Origin: Opisthorchis felineus
Taxonomy: Eukaryota > Platyhelminthes > Trematoda > Opisthorchiida > Opisthorchiidae
DNA length: 64,000 nt
Assembly (NCBI GenBank): GCA_004794785.1
Contig: SJOL01007698.1
Span: 243,979 to 307,978 of the forward strand
Direction: 5' to 3'
Positions 1-12,765 of the stretch are shown in pieces (within the stretch, counting starts at the first letter, position 1; each line of letters opens with the position of its first letter). The translations under genes were made by a program, and so were the position numbers. A model generated the notes under the pieces. That model was not told the DNA's origin and searched no databases. It was given only the letters and a program-made list of their open reading frames with translations.

Positions 1-329
1 TGAGCCCTAGGGAATAGAGCCTTCCGAGACCCGGTGGCTTCTACGTACGTGTCCAGAAACACCACAAGCAGAGTTCTGGGTGTTATGTATGGTCGTCGTT
101 ATCTCATCCCACTTATTGTCAGTTTCATCTGGGTAGGCTATTGTAGTGCGTCGCATAATAGGCCCTGGTATGTTTCCCTAGCTTGTGGCTCAAAAAGCCT
201 CTCTATCGCTAAATGGGGAGATCGTTTCTTGGGTTTATCGGGAATTTTGATAAAAATATGCTCCTAACAAGAGACTAATCCGAATCAATTTGTGTATTCC
301 AAAACGATTGGCAATCAAAAACTTAAACA

Positions 330-420
330 TGCAGTCGGTAGCTGATGGCAATGTGGTCAATTCGATTCCAAGTGTGCTCATCGGTAGGGGACTCCAGGTG
401 GCACAACAGCGCTTACTGTA
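330..420 (-). mobile_element. Non-LTR endonuclease fragment
   Basis: On the minus strand this reads RIDHIAISYRL, the conserved end of the apurinic-type endonuclease found in this window's non-LTR elements (compare minus 38530-39275). Only about 90 bases are left. Confidence 0.55.
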
Positions 421-451
421 GCTAAACCCAGTACTTCTGAGAAACAGCCGT

Positions 452-842
452 TGATCAGTACGAGTTTACCTGAGGACGCATCGACCATATCTTTACCCTG
501 AGGCAAGTTCTTGAGAAGCGCCACTCTTTTAAACGTCCCACGGTCGTTTTTCTGGATCTGAAAGCTACTTTTGACCCTGCCGATCGTCAGGATCTTTGGT
601 GGTATCTGGAGATCAAGGGTCTCTCTTCTAAATTTATATCCCTTATGAGGGCACTGTATGTGAACTCCTGTGGGCGTGTACGAGTATACGGCAAGCTTTC
701 ACCTGAATTCACCACGTCCAGTGGTGTTAGACAAGGCTGCCCTCTCACACCTTTCCTCTTCAACGTTGTTATTGATGTGCTGCTTGAAATTCCTGTGTCT
801 GCCTCTGAAACTTCGGAGGTTGAAGTTTTCACCAGACTTTAA
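452..842 (+). mobile_element. Non-LTR reverse transcriptase fragment
   Basis: It contains GRIDHIFTLRQVLEKRH, VVFLDLKATFDPADR and SSGVRQGCPLTPFLFN, the palm and fingers motifs of an RTE/CR1-like reverse transcriptase. In-frame stops show decay, and the YADD-like motif is missing. It lies just upstream of the proposed first LNX exon. Confidence 0.85.
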
Positions 843-1062
843 GAGTCTTTTCCAATGCTGCTCTCTATGCACCAGTGTTTTTCAGTTTTTCAGATGACTC
901 GCCGCGTCTATTCGATCGATATTTCACGTGACGACCACGTCCGGTTCATTGCCAGTTAATTCTGAAAGATGTCTTGAGAGGCACAGTGTTATCAGTAGTG
1001 CTGAAGAGGATAGCGAGCCACAAACAGTACAAAGATTCACTAACTGTTCTCAGTCAGTGAGA

Positions 1063-1155
1063 ATGAATTCCGTCCAAATATCTGATAATCCCTTCAATCC
1101 TTCTGTCATTTACGACAATTTACCAGTCCAGAGAAACAATACAGCTTCCGCAGCG
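1063..1155 (+). CDS. LNX: LNX exon 1 (proposed start exon)
   Basis: The open frame runs from 898 to 1155 and ends at a strong donor (GCG|gtaagt) in phase 0, which fits the phase-0 exon at 6061. The only in-frame ATG is at 1063, with A at -3. Exon 2 has no ATG before the zinc knuckle, so an upstream exon must supply the start. The encoded 31 residues include an NPF tripeptide. The exon may begin further left, for example after the cag at 953-955. No family signature supports it. Confidence 0.4.
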
Positions 1156-4100
1156 GTAAGTTCAATTGTTCTCGTAGAAGTCTCAAGTTACTTATTTCCA
1201 CAAACATTTTTTCACCACTCTGTCTGACTGAATTTTGTCCATATGCCTACTTAGTAAGTATGCTTTCGGGCCAAAATCATCGCCTGACTCCAGCGATGGA
1301 TATGAGGGTTGGTGGTTGGCAACTTTCATGACTGCGGAAGCTGCGATCAATCGTACCGGTTAAACAAAACAACTAAACCTCACAGCTACTTCCGTTCACA
1401 TATCAAGTACCTCTACAAGGCCTAATATTTTGCCTTTTGAACACCAATATCAACTTTTTCCCAGCTAAGTTTACCTGGTTGTATGGCAGGAGGCACCGGT
1501 GTTGAAGTACTGATGTTATTGTCAATCATGATGTTGATGGTGGTGTCAGACTGGTAGAGCGCATTGATTTGTATTGAAGATAACGGGTCTTTTGCGAGCG
1601 AGCTTATCGGTTCCTTTATTCATGTACTTTTTATTCAGTCCTCTACTGTCCATCTGCAAAACCCTTTCCGTTTCGTTGACAGTTCCAGGCGCCGTGCCCA
1701 CGAGACTGACTGAGACTGGTGGTGTCTTTCCGCAACACACTTGTCCGGTTGCCATGTGTCTCGGCGTAACCTGCGTCCTTCCGTCTGTTCCCTACTCATC
1801 TTTCCGTATCTAAACTACCACCAAGGAACATTGCCCTAGTCTGATGGCAACACCGGAGCAATAATGCTGAAATACTTCGAATGTTCTTCGGATGAAATAA
1901 CTTGCCTACGATAGATGAACTGATCACACTCCATAGGTTGCGCTGGCCTGGCTACGTATGCCAGTCGACCAACTTCCCCGAAGGACTCTTTTCGCAAAAT
2001 CACGCGAAGGGTGGAAACGAGCCAGGGGTGGTCAAGCAATGACTTGGCAGCGAAGTCTGAAAACCATTACCAACAAACGCAGCTGCGCTGGTCATTACCG
2101 TCTCCCTGGTTGGGGACCCCAAGACAGAACACCAATGGTTAAGGACATCGTCAGACATGGTCCAATCGCGCGCTCAATGGCGCTCATTTATCCAAGCTAT
2201 TGCCTTCAATGCATAGCCCCCCCCTCAATCTCTCCAGTGAACAGTCCACCGACAACCCTCTATTTACGCATCAATCATATTAGCCACTGCCTCTATCCCA
2301 CCTCCCAAAATCGTCAGTGAACGGAACTATGGCAGCTATAACCACCGTACGGCAAGTACGCGGTTTTTACAGCTGCCGCTGCTGCTGCTGAAACTCAAAA
2401 GATCTGATCTACGTTGCAGCTTCGAATACCCGTACTGTCCGTCAAATTTGGCAACAGACATCTTTTGCTGAAGCCTTGTTTTCCCTCTCTGTTGACGTAA
2501 TTTGTGTCTCCGAAACGGACATACAAGGCGCACTTCGGTCGTGCACCACAAGCCGCTTAGGTCAAGCTCAAACGTTCCGCATTTCACTCTTCTGGTATCT
2601 AGGTATCCTCACAATGGCTCGTGGTATCTACGGTGTGGGAGTTACACTCACCCCCAAGGCTGAAAGCGCTTTATTGAACTGGATCCCAGTAAGCGGTCGT
2701 CTCCGCGCTGTGCGGTTTTCTGGCTCAATTAAGGTCAACGCAGTTCGATGCGGTAAACGGTGTTTATTTGTCGTATCAGCATACGCTCCGACAGACTGCA
2801 GACTTCTCAGACTCAGTCTGAGAATACCGGAATACCGTCTGTCCCTGGCCAGTACGAACTTCCAGCACAAATGCTCACATCGAATTACCTGGAGGCCACC
2901 AACCGCAAATCTCTCATGGACTCAGCTGGAGGCTATCGGTTACCGATGGAGAGCCTCAGTTAAAGACTGCCGTTCCTCGCGGGGTACGCAGGTGGACTCT
3001 GATCATGCGATTGTGCGGGCCCGGTTATCACTCCGCTTACCGTCAGGCTTACTCGTCCCGAAGTAGAGCAACTCCGTTCAATAACTTCTTCGAGTTTCAG
3101 TAGCTCAGCAATATCGAGATGATCTGACTGAAGAACTACTGGAAACGCACGGTCATGCTGATGACGAAGATTGGTTAGGGGTTGAATGGAAGCGAGTAAA
3201 AGAGGCTATGCTCTCAAGTGTTAGAAGTGTCTGTCCAAGCCGTTCAACTTAAGAAAATGAACGCGATATTGTCGAGGTCAGCTGATCTCATTGTTGCCAG
3301 AAAAGCCGTACCAGTTACTAGTGACTATGATGGCACATGCAGAGCCCTCAGACGCAAATAGTTAAGTCTGAAGAATGACAGAGACCGCTGGCGGATTGGG
3401 AAGGCCTAAGAGATAAAAAAAGCTTTCACTGCTGACAACAGTTGCGCCCTGTTTCAGCTAACTCGATCAGCCGGCCAATAGAGGACCTTCATCAGTGAGA
3501 CAACTTGCGAAGACTATGGAATAGCAATCCATTCGCAGAATCGTCGTCTTGAATGATGGACTGAACGCTTTAAAGAATAACTCAACTGGCCGCTTCCAAC
3601 ACAGCCTCTGGAGGAACTCAGTAAGCCTGGATGAAACATCGGTATCAGCCCACTATCAGCAACAGAAATCCAGCGTGAGGTATCATTCCTCCAATGCGAC
3701 AAGGCACCTGGGCTAAATGGTCTTCACCCCCCACTTTTCAAAGGAGTTATTCATCGTTGAAATGTTCTATGGAAATGACGTTTCGGACGCCGTCCGGACG
3801 ATAATTCGGGACTATAATATTGAAACATCCTTCCGAATTGGTAATACCTTGCAACGACCCTATCGAACCGAGACACCGCACAAACTGGGTCTACGAAATT
3901 CTCTGTACAGAATGTCCAGCAAAATACATAGACCTTATAGCCAGGCTCTTCCATGTGCGAATCGCGGTGCTATCTCTGTGCTGTCTCTGATGGCAGTGAT
4001 GATGGTGATGGTGATGATGACCGCGGAGCACAAACGACAGGCGCGTTTTCCTCCACGAAATTCAACTGAGTTTAAAAAACTTGGTGACTCAACTATTACA

Positions 4101-7100
4101 CTGTACGCACTTAAGTCAAACCATCAAATCAGCTTCGATCGCACACGCCTACTCCTGTCGGGACACAAGTGACACATGGAACGGACGTGCGCTGAAGCAC
4201 TAGAGATCAACACGACTGAACTGCGCCAACCGTAGTGATGCAGCCAGCATCCCGTCTGTCTGACTCGACTTACTGCACACGTTAGTAGACACAGTGGCCA
4301 GATGTCAGGCAGGAATCTCAACAATGTCGCATCACAGGCAACACAGCAACAAACGGAGATACATCCAAGCCAAAGTACACGCACACAGGGCTAACATGCC
4401 CACATACATTGGTCGCGTCTGACTGCCAACTAATCTCAGGAACACACTACTTAGAAAGCATGTTGGCGGAGCCAAATAACGCTGCACTTGGCCCCTATTC
4501 AACTGATTGTGGCGGTCCTGGAAAAAGGTTGTCCGTTGCAACTGGAACGTCGGATTATAAGATCTTATGCCACTACGCTCTGCTTTGACTTCAAATTTTC
4601 CATTAGATGGTGAAGCCCTGGTGAGTAATCTGACGACCCTGCTAGGGGAGATTTGAACGGGAACAGAATACCAGTAGAGTGGAATCCATTGACTGTAATC
4701 TAAGTGGGCGCAAGAACATCATGCGAAAATCATCGTGGCATCAGCCTGGCAGTTGTATCCAAGATGCTGTATGACCTTATTTTGCGCTGGTTGACCGGTT
4801 ACCGGGAGAGACGGATTCGTAAGAATCAAGCTGGGGTTCGCCTTGGTCGAGGGTGCATCGAACATATCTTCACTTCGGGTAGTGTTCTCGGACGGTGTCA
4901 CTCTTTAGTCGTCCGACGTTTGCTTTTCTTCATGTGAAGGCTACTTTTTGACTCTGTTGGTTGTAAGGAACTTTTACAATGTTTGGCTATCCAAGGCATC
5001 CCTTCTTAATTTATATCCGCTATGAGGGCAGTGAATACGAACTCCTGTGGAGGGATGCGAGAATACAGCAAGCCGTCGTCTGGGTTCGGCAAGCCCAGTG
5101 ATGTAAGATAAGGCTGCCCTCTCTCACCACTCCTCTTCAACCTCTTTATTGATGTGCTGCTTGGAACTTCTCCGCCTGTTTCTGAAACCCCGATGATCGA
5201 AATGCTCCCGTGACGTTCGCTCATTGGCACGGTATTGCTCTCCCAAGTCGTTTTAAATAACCTATATAATTATGTCGCACGGTTTGGTGTGCACTTCACA
5301 CCTGCAAAGTATAAAGTGCTGATATAGAGTTGGATGGATCAGAAATGTGGCCTCTACGCACTGAGGATGTATTCAAGCTGGTTAGGGCTTGTGCTCCACA
5401 TCTCCGGGGACCATCTGCCTTGTCTAACCCTCTACTGAATGGTGGTAACCGTTTGTGGCAGTCTGTGATCTGGCAGCGAGGTATGGAAGTGCTTACCAGT
5501 AAACTCAGTCGGACTAACAACTGCCGCTCTCAGGATGGGTAACTCTGGACTCAACTCACCAATGTTTAATGACGCTGATATATGTGGGTGGTGGCATACA
5601 GAATTTGATAGACTCGGCTGAATCACACAGCGAGTGGCGCTTGTGCATTGAAACTATCGCCCTCAGTGCGTAGCTACCCAGTTTCCCATCCCCTCAAATG
5701 ACTAAACTGATTCGGTGCGAACTAGCCGAATATACAATCGCCTGCAGTACTTGGCTATACCCACCTGTTCTCCCATCCCCGGTGACCTGAACTGTAAAAG
5801 CGGGCGCCAACCTACCCTTGGTACATGATTTATGGCCAATAAAATGAATTGAACTTTCATGAACACAAAATCTTTCCTTTATCCATCCTGTTTCCATCTT
5901 ACTTTCGTGTGGGTACTTCGGGGTTGACGTGGATTTTGCTTTCTGTAATGACTCACTGAAATGTTTTCCAGCAGTTTCCGAATATTAGATGACAGTGTAG
6001 CTATGTGGACGATCAAATCTTATCCTTCTAATTCCCTTTATTTACTCTTTCTGGTCTCAGGGTATCACGCTGTCGAACGAATGTCCGGCTAATCAGCTCT
6101 CCGATTTGGATCAAAAGAAGGGAGAAAGGGACTCCCAACATTCATCCAAACATCCCTCCTCCGTCGATGTTGAGGGTTTTCTGCCTGTTCAGCCAGTCGA
6201 TGATGGTGTGTTGAGTGCCTCACCACCATGTATTTCATCCAGTCCTCCGCTTTTTGAACCTCCTCCTTTACCCCACATTTTGGCTGTGCCACCTGTCAAC
6301 GGAAACCATCCTCAACCTAGATATCCCATCGCCCAAGGCCTTCCTTCGTTTCCTGTGACGGTGCCTTCTGCCTTCCCCTCACCCTGTTCCGCTTTCACTG
6401 AGTTACAGCCACGTAGCAGCCGGTCGCAAAAATCCCCTCTCCCACCTCGAGCTAATCCAGATCAGCTGACAAGTATTGAGCGCCAGAGTTTGGCCACCGA
6501 ACCACCTCGTCCGCTACTACGTGTGCCCAAGACCGGCACGGAAAGCAACAGTGGTAGTGTGGAAAGTGATCATTCCAATGTTCATAGCCCAATACAGTAC
6601 GATGCACTAACATCCTCCGTAGCTAGTGCTCGTTCTTTAGCGGCCCGAAACATTGCCTATTGTTCTATTTGCGGCCAGTCTCATGATGTGAACAAGCCAC
6701 ATCGTTACAATTACACACAAGCAATAGATGCGGATTTGTGTTGCACGGTGAGTCCAGTTCGGTTTTCCCACGCAGCCCGATTTTATTCCATTCGTTTTCG
6801 AGGTTCGTGTAACCATACAAAGTGTTTTTGAGCCAAGAATGCTGCGAATCCCCGTTGGAAACTCAGGTACAAGTAGGTGACGTTGGTAATAAATGAACTG
6901 GCTCTTTGTGGATGCGGGGTGCAGCCTCTGAGAGAGACCAAATCATACAAATTACGATTGACCGGAATACGAAAACATTTTATGTGATAATTTTGGTGTC
7001 TAAATTGGAGCCTAATTCTCCCGAATACGATAAGTTATTGGTACCCGTATTCTTATTTATCAACCACCTTCCCCCCACAGCGGACATCAGCGGAACTGGC

Positions 7101-10100
7101 CGCTGTTCGTAAATACAAATGTATATATAGCCGGAGAAGCCCGTTTCTGGTGAGGTGAGCGATGCGAACTGCTGACTGGATATCACATCGTCGAGTACTA
7201 GATACCGCTTAGTGTTACCAACTCATTCATTCCGCAACCTGAGGTGGCTTTTCAAAGTAACACAAAGTTTTTTCGACTCATCGACTTGATCTTGGCAGAT
7301 GTTATGCCAATAATGATTGCACGCTTATGGACTTGGATTTGTCTTCGTCATTATCCACGACACACCCCTGGTGATGAAACTAGACGATGTGAATTGCAAC
7401 TTGAAGCAAGTATCATAAGTATCAGTGCGCGTGGAGTAATGAAACTTCATTTCCTTATAAATAAGAAATGATGGGATGGTGATTTTTGTGCCTACTTTTA
7501 TGACAGACAAATAAGCCAGTCAGTTTCTCATTCACGGATCACGTTGTGGTTCTGATTAGCAATCCACGCCACTCTCAGATTTGATGGACTTGTAATTGAG
7601 GGGCGCAAATCGCAAGGTGGACAACGTATGACTTGGTTGGATGGTGTGAAAGAGATTAGGAACAGTTTGGGCGTTGTTGGTACAGTACGCCTTCCAGGAT
7701 GGGATTTCCATGACTCCTCCCGCGCTTGGCTGGAAACATTGCAAGAAATGGCGCCTGATCGATGTCAGTGGCTTTCGTGTTGTCAGTTTCTTTCCAGATT
7801 GTCTGACTGAGCGCTTGGAGGTGTGGGCACCTCAGAATGCTTGCGACAAGTCAACACCAGGTCCCCTCCTCCACCCGCTCTTTTCTATTCTTCTCATTCT
7901 AATATAATTTGGTAAACTTTGTGACTGTACAGCATTGCTGTTGCTGATGATGATGGTGATGATGATGAATTGAATTCCAAGCTAGCTAAACTGCTCACCA
8001 TTTGGGTGTTAGCCCGTTCGCCAAGGTCAAAACAGGCAAGCAACCAGTGCATTCGCCTGAGCTGCTAATATACCTCAATATGGGCTCACCGTTTGTCCAT
8101 CAAGTGTATCATATAGCGTCCTTTGCTCTTGCTCATAGCAATGGCACTGCCTGTCTGAAAGTAGTGTTTTTTTACAACAACGTATAGTTCCAGTCACTTC
8201 ATTAGGTGCACTGCAGTGTGATTTCCCCCATATCTTTACGGGACTTTCACGAGCTTTATTACGTTAGTGAACGTGTGGGACAGCCTTTCAATGGAGCTCA
8301 TATTGGCTGTCTCAGAGCATAGATTTAAGATGTTTCTTGATCGCCTTCTGATCAAGAGGCCGGATACCCGCTGGAACTAACAGCCTGCAACAGTTTGCCT
8401 GAAAACAGGAGCTTACAAATGCATTAAAATACCATGCTTTCTATCCATCGACTGGTTAACCGACTGTACTGGTGCTTGCGAGTTCGATGTTCTGGGTAAC
8501 TGTACAACTCTGGTAACTCAAGGTTAACAGTAAAACCAGTTGGTCTGCCCTAGTGAAAGTTCTGTATGGGCACCTGATTATTCAGTAACGATTCACGGTT
8601 CAGCCGATCATTTTTTTACCATTTTCGATTTCGAGACTGTACTGTTTCGATGTTGTATTAACTGCCAACGGGTACGAATATCGTTAGTGAAGTAAAGCAC
8701 TGTGTGTTACATACCCCAATTCCTTATCGACACTGTTGCAGAGCCTCGTAGTTAATTGCCCTCTATGTCTCAGTACCCCTCCGATTAGTAAACCCGTTTA
8801 ACCGTTCACCACCGTTCCTGACGTGTTTTGTCGGTTGCATCGAATTATATGTCAACTTCCAACCTGTTTCTGCCTCTCCACCCCAGCTGTGTTATCAACC
8901 CCTGATTGATCCCTTGGATACCAAGTGTGGTCATACATTCTGCACCCCATGCTTGAAAAATCATTTGGCCGTCCAGGCTCTTTGTCCAGTTGATCGGCAA
9001 ATTATCAACTACTTAGAATGCCAACAGGCCTCGAAAATTGTCAAACGGTTAGTATTATCTGTGTTGCCCATCTGTTTATGGAGTTCTGCATTTTTATTGG
9101 TTTTGCTGTAGCACAGTGAGATTTCCATAGTATTATACCGATGACTGTCCATGGACCCCGTACATATAAAATTGAATCACAGCCCACATCATCTGGACAT
9201 ATGGGTATGCCTCGGATGAAGCTACCGACTGGAATGGACTACCAGTAAAGTGGAGCCGCAAGGGCCTTCCATTTGAAACGCGGATCACGTGAAGTGAACC
9301 GACACTGAGGTGTGGTGGTGCTATACCCTCCCTAGGTCCAAGTTAATCACACTTGCCTCTCGGTCACTAGTAACTAAATGGCCTAATGTTCAACTACCGG
9401 AAGCCTAATGCTGATGATTCCTAACAAGCATGAAACAGCTGTACAGTGCTTCTAGGCTTTTCATAATCGATCGACTTCACCTACAGGATGAAGCTTTATT
9501 AGAACAGGTTTCTGTTTCAGTCCTTATTTGTTGGTTCTCAGACTTTCTACCGAGATAGGCGCATCTCGCCACCGTAACATTCTTAAGTCAGTGCCATCCT
9601 TCACAAGGAATTTCCCGGTTCAACTGTTTATGGCATATTTTTTCATGCTGACATAGTATTAAGGCTGCCTTAACCACTTTCTGGCCAGTACTTTCGGTGC
9701 CTAGCTACCGTGGCATCCGAAGGAAGCAAGAGAGCTGAGATACTGACGTTGGATTCGAAACACGAACCTCCAAGTCAGTAAGTTTGCGCCTTAACCACTG
9801 AGCTATCTCGAGCTTTGAATTAATGGACTTCCATTGGTGCCAGACTTCATTTCATGTTCTCGCTAGAGAACAGTCGTCTTTTTTTGGGTTAGGACTGTCA
9901 AGAGCCCCAACTGCTCAAGTTTAGTTCAAAGTTCGTTGAACTAATTACTCAAATTGGGAGGCTGGCACAACCGATGAACAAAGTGTTCACTTCGGCTTGG
10001 TCCCTGGACCGCAGTGGCAGCCCAAAGGAATAGTGGAGTGGGCAATTATCATGTCAGATTATCTTGGCTTGGATCTAGAATGATGTGGACCGACAATGCT

Positions 10101-12701
10101 AGAACAGTTTGCATGTCCGTTTTTCCCTTCTGCTCTTCAAGCAGTCCAGCTTTATACGCCCATTTGCAAACTAATTTGGTGTTGAAGGGAGACTCGACTG
10201 AATCTCTCTCCAACTGAATGTGCCACACAAAGGCCATCTTGTGTTTCGGTTGGTATGGTATTCGAGGTAGTGCAGTACATTTTCTTGACAGAATCAATGA
10301 TGGTCTTCTCTTTGAAGAAATACACTCGTTTACAGACTAAGCTGTGTTAACGGGAGACTCAACTGAATCCCTCGTTTATGGTATTCTTCAACTGGTATTC
10401 TCCAACTGGTCTATAACTGCCCTAATTTGGCCATGTAGTCTGAGAAGTCCTCAGTGAAATTGTCGAACCAAGATTCAGCTTGCCACTAGTGAAGCAGTTG
10501 TGTGATTTGCATGCTGGACGGCACTGGAATTGACTGTCGGCGTTGGTTTACTTGTTCACATTGGAAGGAATGACAAGGCATGGAAGGCAAACCACCAAGT
10601 CTTGGTGTGTAATGGGCTGTTACCCAGGCAATGGACAGTGGTTTTTATGCTGGTGGATGTGAGAGCTCTGGTTTTGACGTTTGTGTGATAATCATCATCA
10701 TCATCCACAGCACAATATCAGTGTTCAAACGCTGATACTTCGATGCCGTAACTTATGTGTGATTGAGGTTTATCGTCCTGTTTCCCCGAACTGACACAGT
10801 GAGCTTTCGATAATGTTTGGTTCTCCATATGCCTTCATGACCTTTACTAATCTGCTTATCTTGTATTTCGCTTTTCCTGTTTCACTTCAGCCTTTTGGAC
10901 AAGCTTTTGGTGGCTTGCCCAAATTCTCAGTTCTGCACTGTTATCCTTGAACGTTCTGGCTTGGAAGAACATTTGCGTGAGCACTGCCCAGGATCGCCGG
11001 TGTCATCCGACAATGCAGGTTGTTGTCGCAGCTTTGATAATTCTTCTTTGACGCGTCACCGGCATACCTCCACGAAGGACCGTTTTCATCCCATATCGGG
11101 GGCAGTTGGATCGGCCTCATCAACGGTATCGAGGAAGGCCATTGGTTCCACACAGTCCCCCTTGACTGGTTCTCGACGCACTGCCGGATTCACACCGCGT
11201 CTAGTCGTCGGCAGCCATATGAGTCCGTTCCAGCCTGTTCATGTCCTTCAGTCATGTGACCGTGTTAGACCGGACGTAAAACTGCCACTATCCGATATTG
11301 ATGAAACCTGTAAGCGGATCATCTCAAGCGGCATATTCTTCTTACACACAAATCAACGCTGGATACTAAATTATTTAGAACACTAGGTCAACTAAAACAG
11401 ATGTCTTATGGGTGCCTGACCTTGGACGTCGGGTTGTTTGTGTGCTTCCTTCAAAGTGGTCTACTCCTAAGGTAGCAACCTCCGAACGGAGGCCACTTTC
11501 TTGAAACCTCCATAATAGCATTACTCGTCAGTGATGATTTAGTGTGCGATGCCTTCGAAGTGGAGTCATCCTCAGGGGAGGCTAAGTAGACCTTTTCTCG
11601 GTGTTGGTTTTTCTGGGGAGGATTACTGCACATTCATCAATTTTTCGACCTCTTACTTGGCTTGTTCACATCATGATTATTTCTCAGTCATCGTTTACTC
11701 TAGAGGTTGTCGGTCGGCCTTATACATTCGGCAGTTTTCTTAGGTGCACGACCAATTTCAATCTTTTTGGGGCTCGCGAGACATACTCAGTTTGTCTCTG
11801 TCACGTTCGCCACCACTCAGAATTGGTCAGACGACTTACATACCGCACAGAATAGTTTGATTTCTCGCATTATATGGCCCGTGGCCAACCGAAGTGTATT
11901 CGATAGTATCACTCCAGTGACATCTTGATTTCCAAATGTACACGTCTGAATGACAGAAAAACCAACTGACCGTCAGCGATAAACGGGGGGAACCAAGGAA
12001 ATGGCGAATGTTGCAAATCATCATCATGAAAAACCTGTTGTGTATCGAACAGTGTGATACAATTTAAGAGCGAGAGTCCGTAATACCTTTATTGTTTTGA
12101 TCAGAAAGGCTTACGTACATTGGTCCTACTTTCGTGGTCTTCTTTCCCGCCTTTCATCTTTTCAGATGACGCACCTGCAGTCAAAGAAGGAGTACCTGTA
12201 TCTGTCGTTATCCGCCGATCGCCCGGATGTTCTGATCTGGGATTTACGTTTGTTGGTGGGGTGGACACACCACTAGTAAGTCTATTCAGTTGTTTTTTTC
12301 TTTAGCCACGACGCATGCGATGCGCACTTTATGTCTCAGGTGCCCAGCTTTGAGCGGAAGAATTTACAGGGTTTTAACCAATGCATATTCCTCTCAGGAA
12401 TGGTTCAATAGCTCTAATATAAATATATCAACAGCCATTTACGCCGTTCTGTGACCCTTAATCCCTGCCGAGCCAGATTTATCAGTGCATTCGAAAGCGT
12501 CCTCGACAACTGAGGCCAATGCATCATCGGAGGGCGAGATGGCTCAGTGGTTAGAGCGCGGATTTACTGACCGGAAGGTCCGTGCTTCAAACCCGACCTC
12601 TGCATCTCGACTCCCCTTGTCTAGGCTTGGGCAACCTGGCAGTATCCCATCCCTCGTGCTACATATGGTGGCATGGCAGCTAGGCACCGGAAGGATGAAC
12701 G

Positions 12702-12765
<64 letters not shown>

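Larger units (their letters stand above)
1156..6060 (+). other. LNX intron 1
   Basis: Holds the non-LTR pieces and the nested Penelope fragment listed above. Nothing recognised in 1156-1890 or 5870-6060. Confidence 0.6.
6748..8886 (+). other. LNX intron 2
   Basis: One non-LTR tail fragment and a GAT repeat; nothing else recognised. Confidence 0.85.
9048..10890 (+). other. LNX intron 3
   Basis: Contains a minus-strand SINE, the dispersed repeat at 10130-10400 and a hairpin repeat near 10716-10737. Nothing recognised in 9048-9690. Confidence 0.85.

Noticed and set aside
1..300. A 77-codon plus frame near the left edge.
   Set aside because: Not recognised and cut near the window edge; no splice or start evidence.
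12540..12612. A tRNA gene.
   Set aside because: A and B boxes are present, but the acceptor arms do not pair and a SINE body follows, repeated elsewhere.
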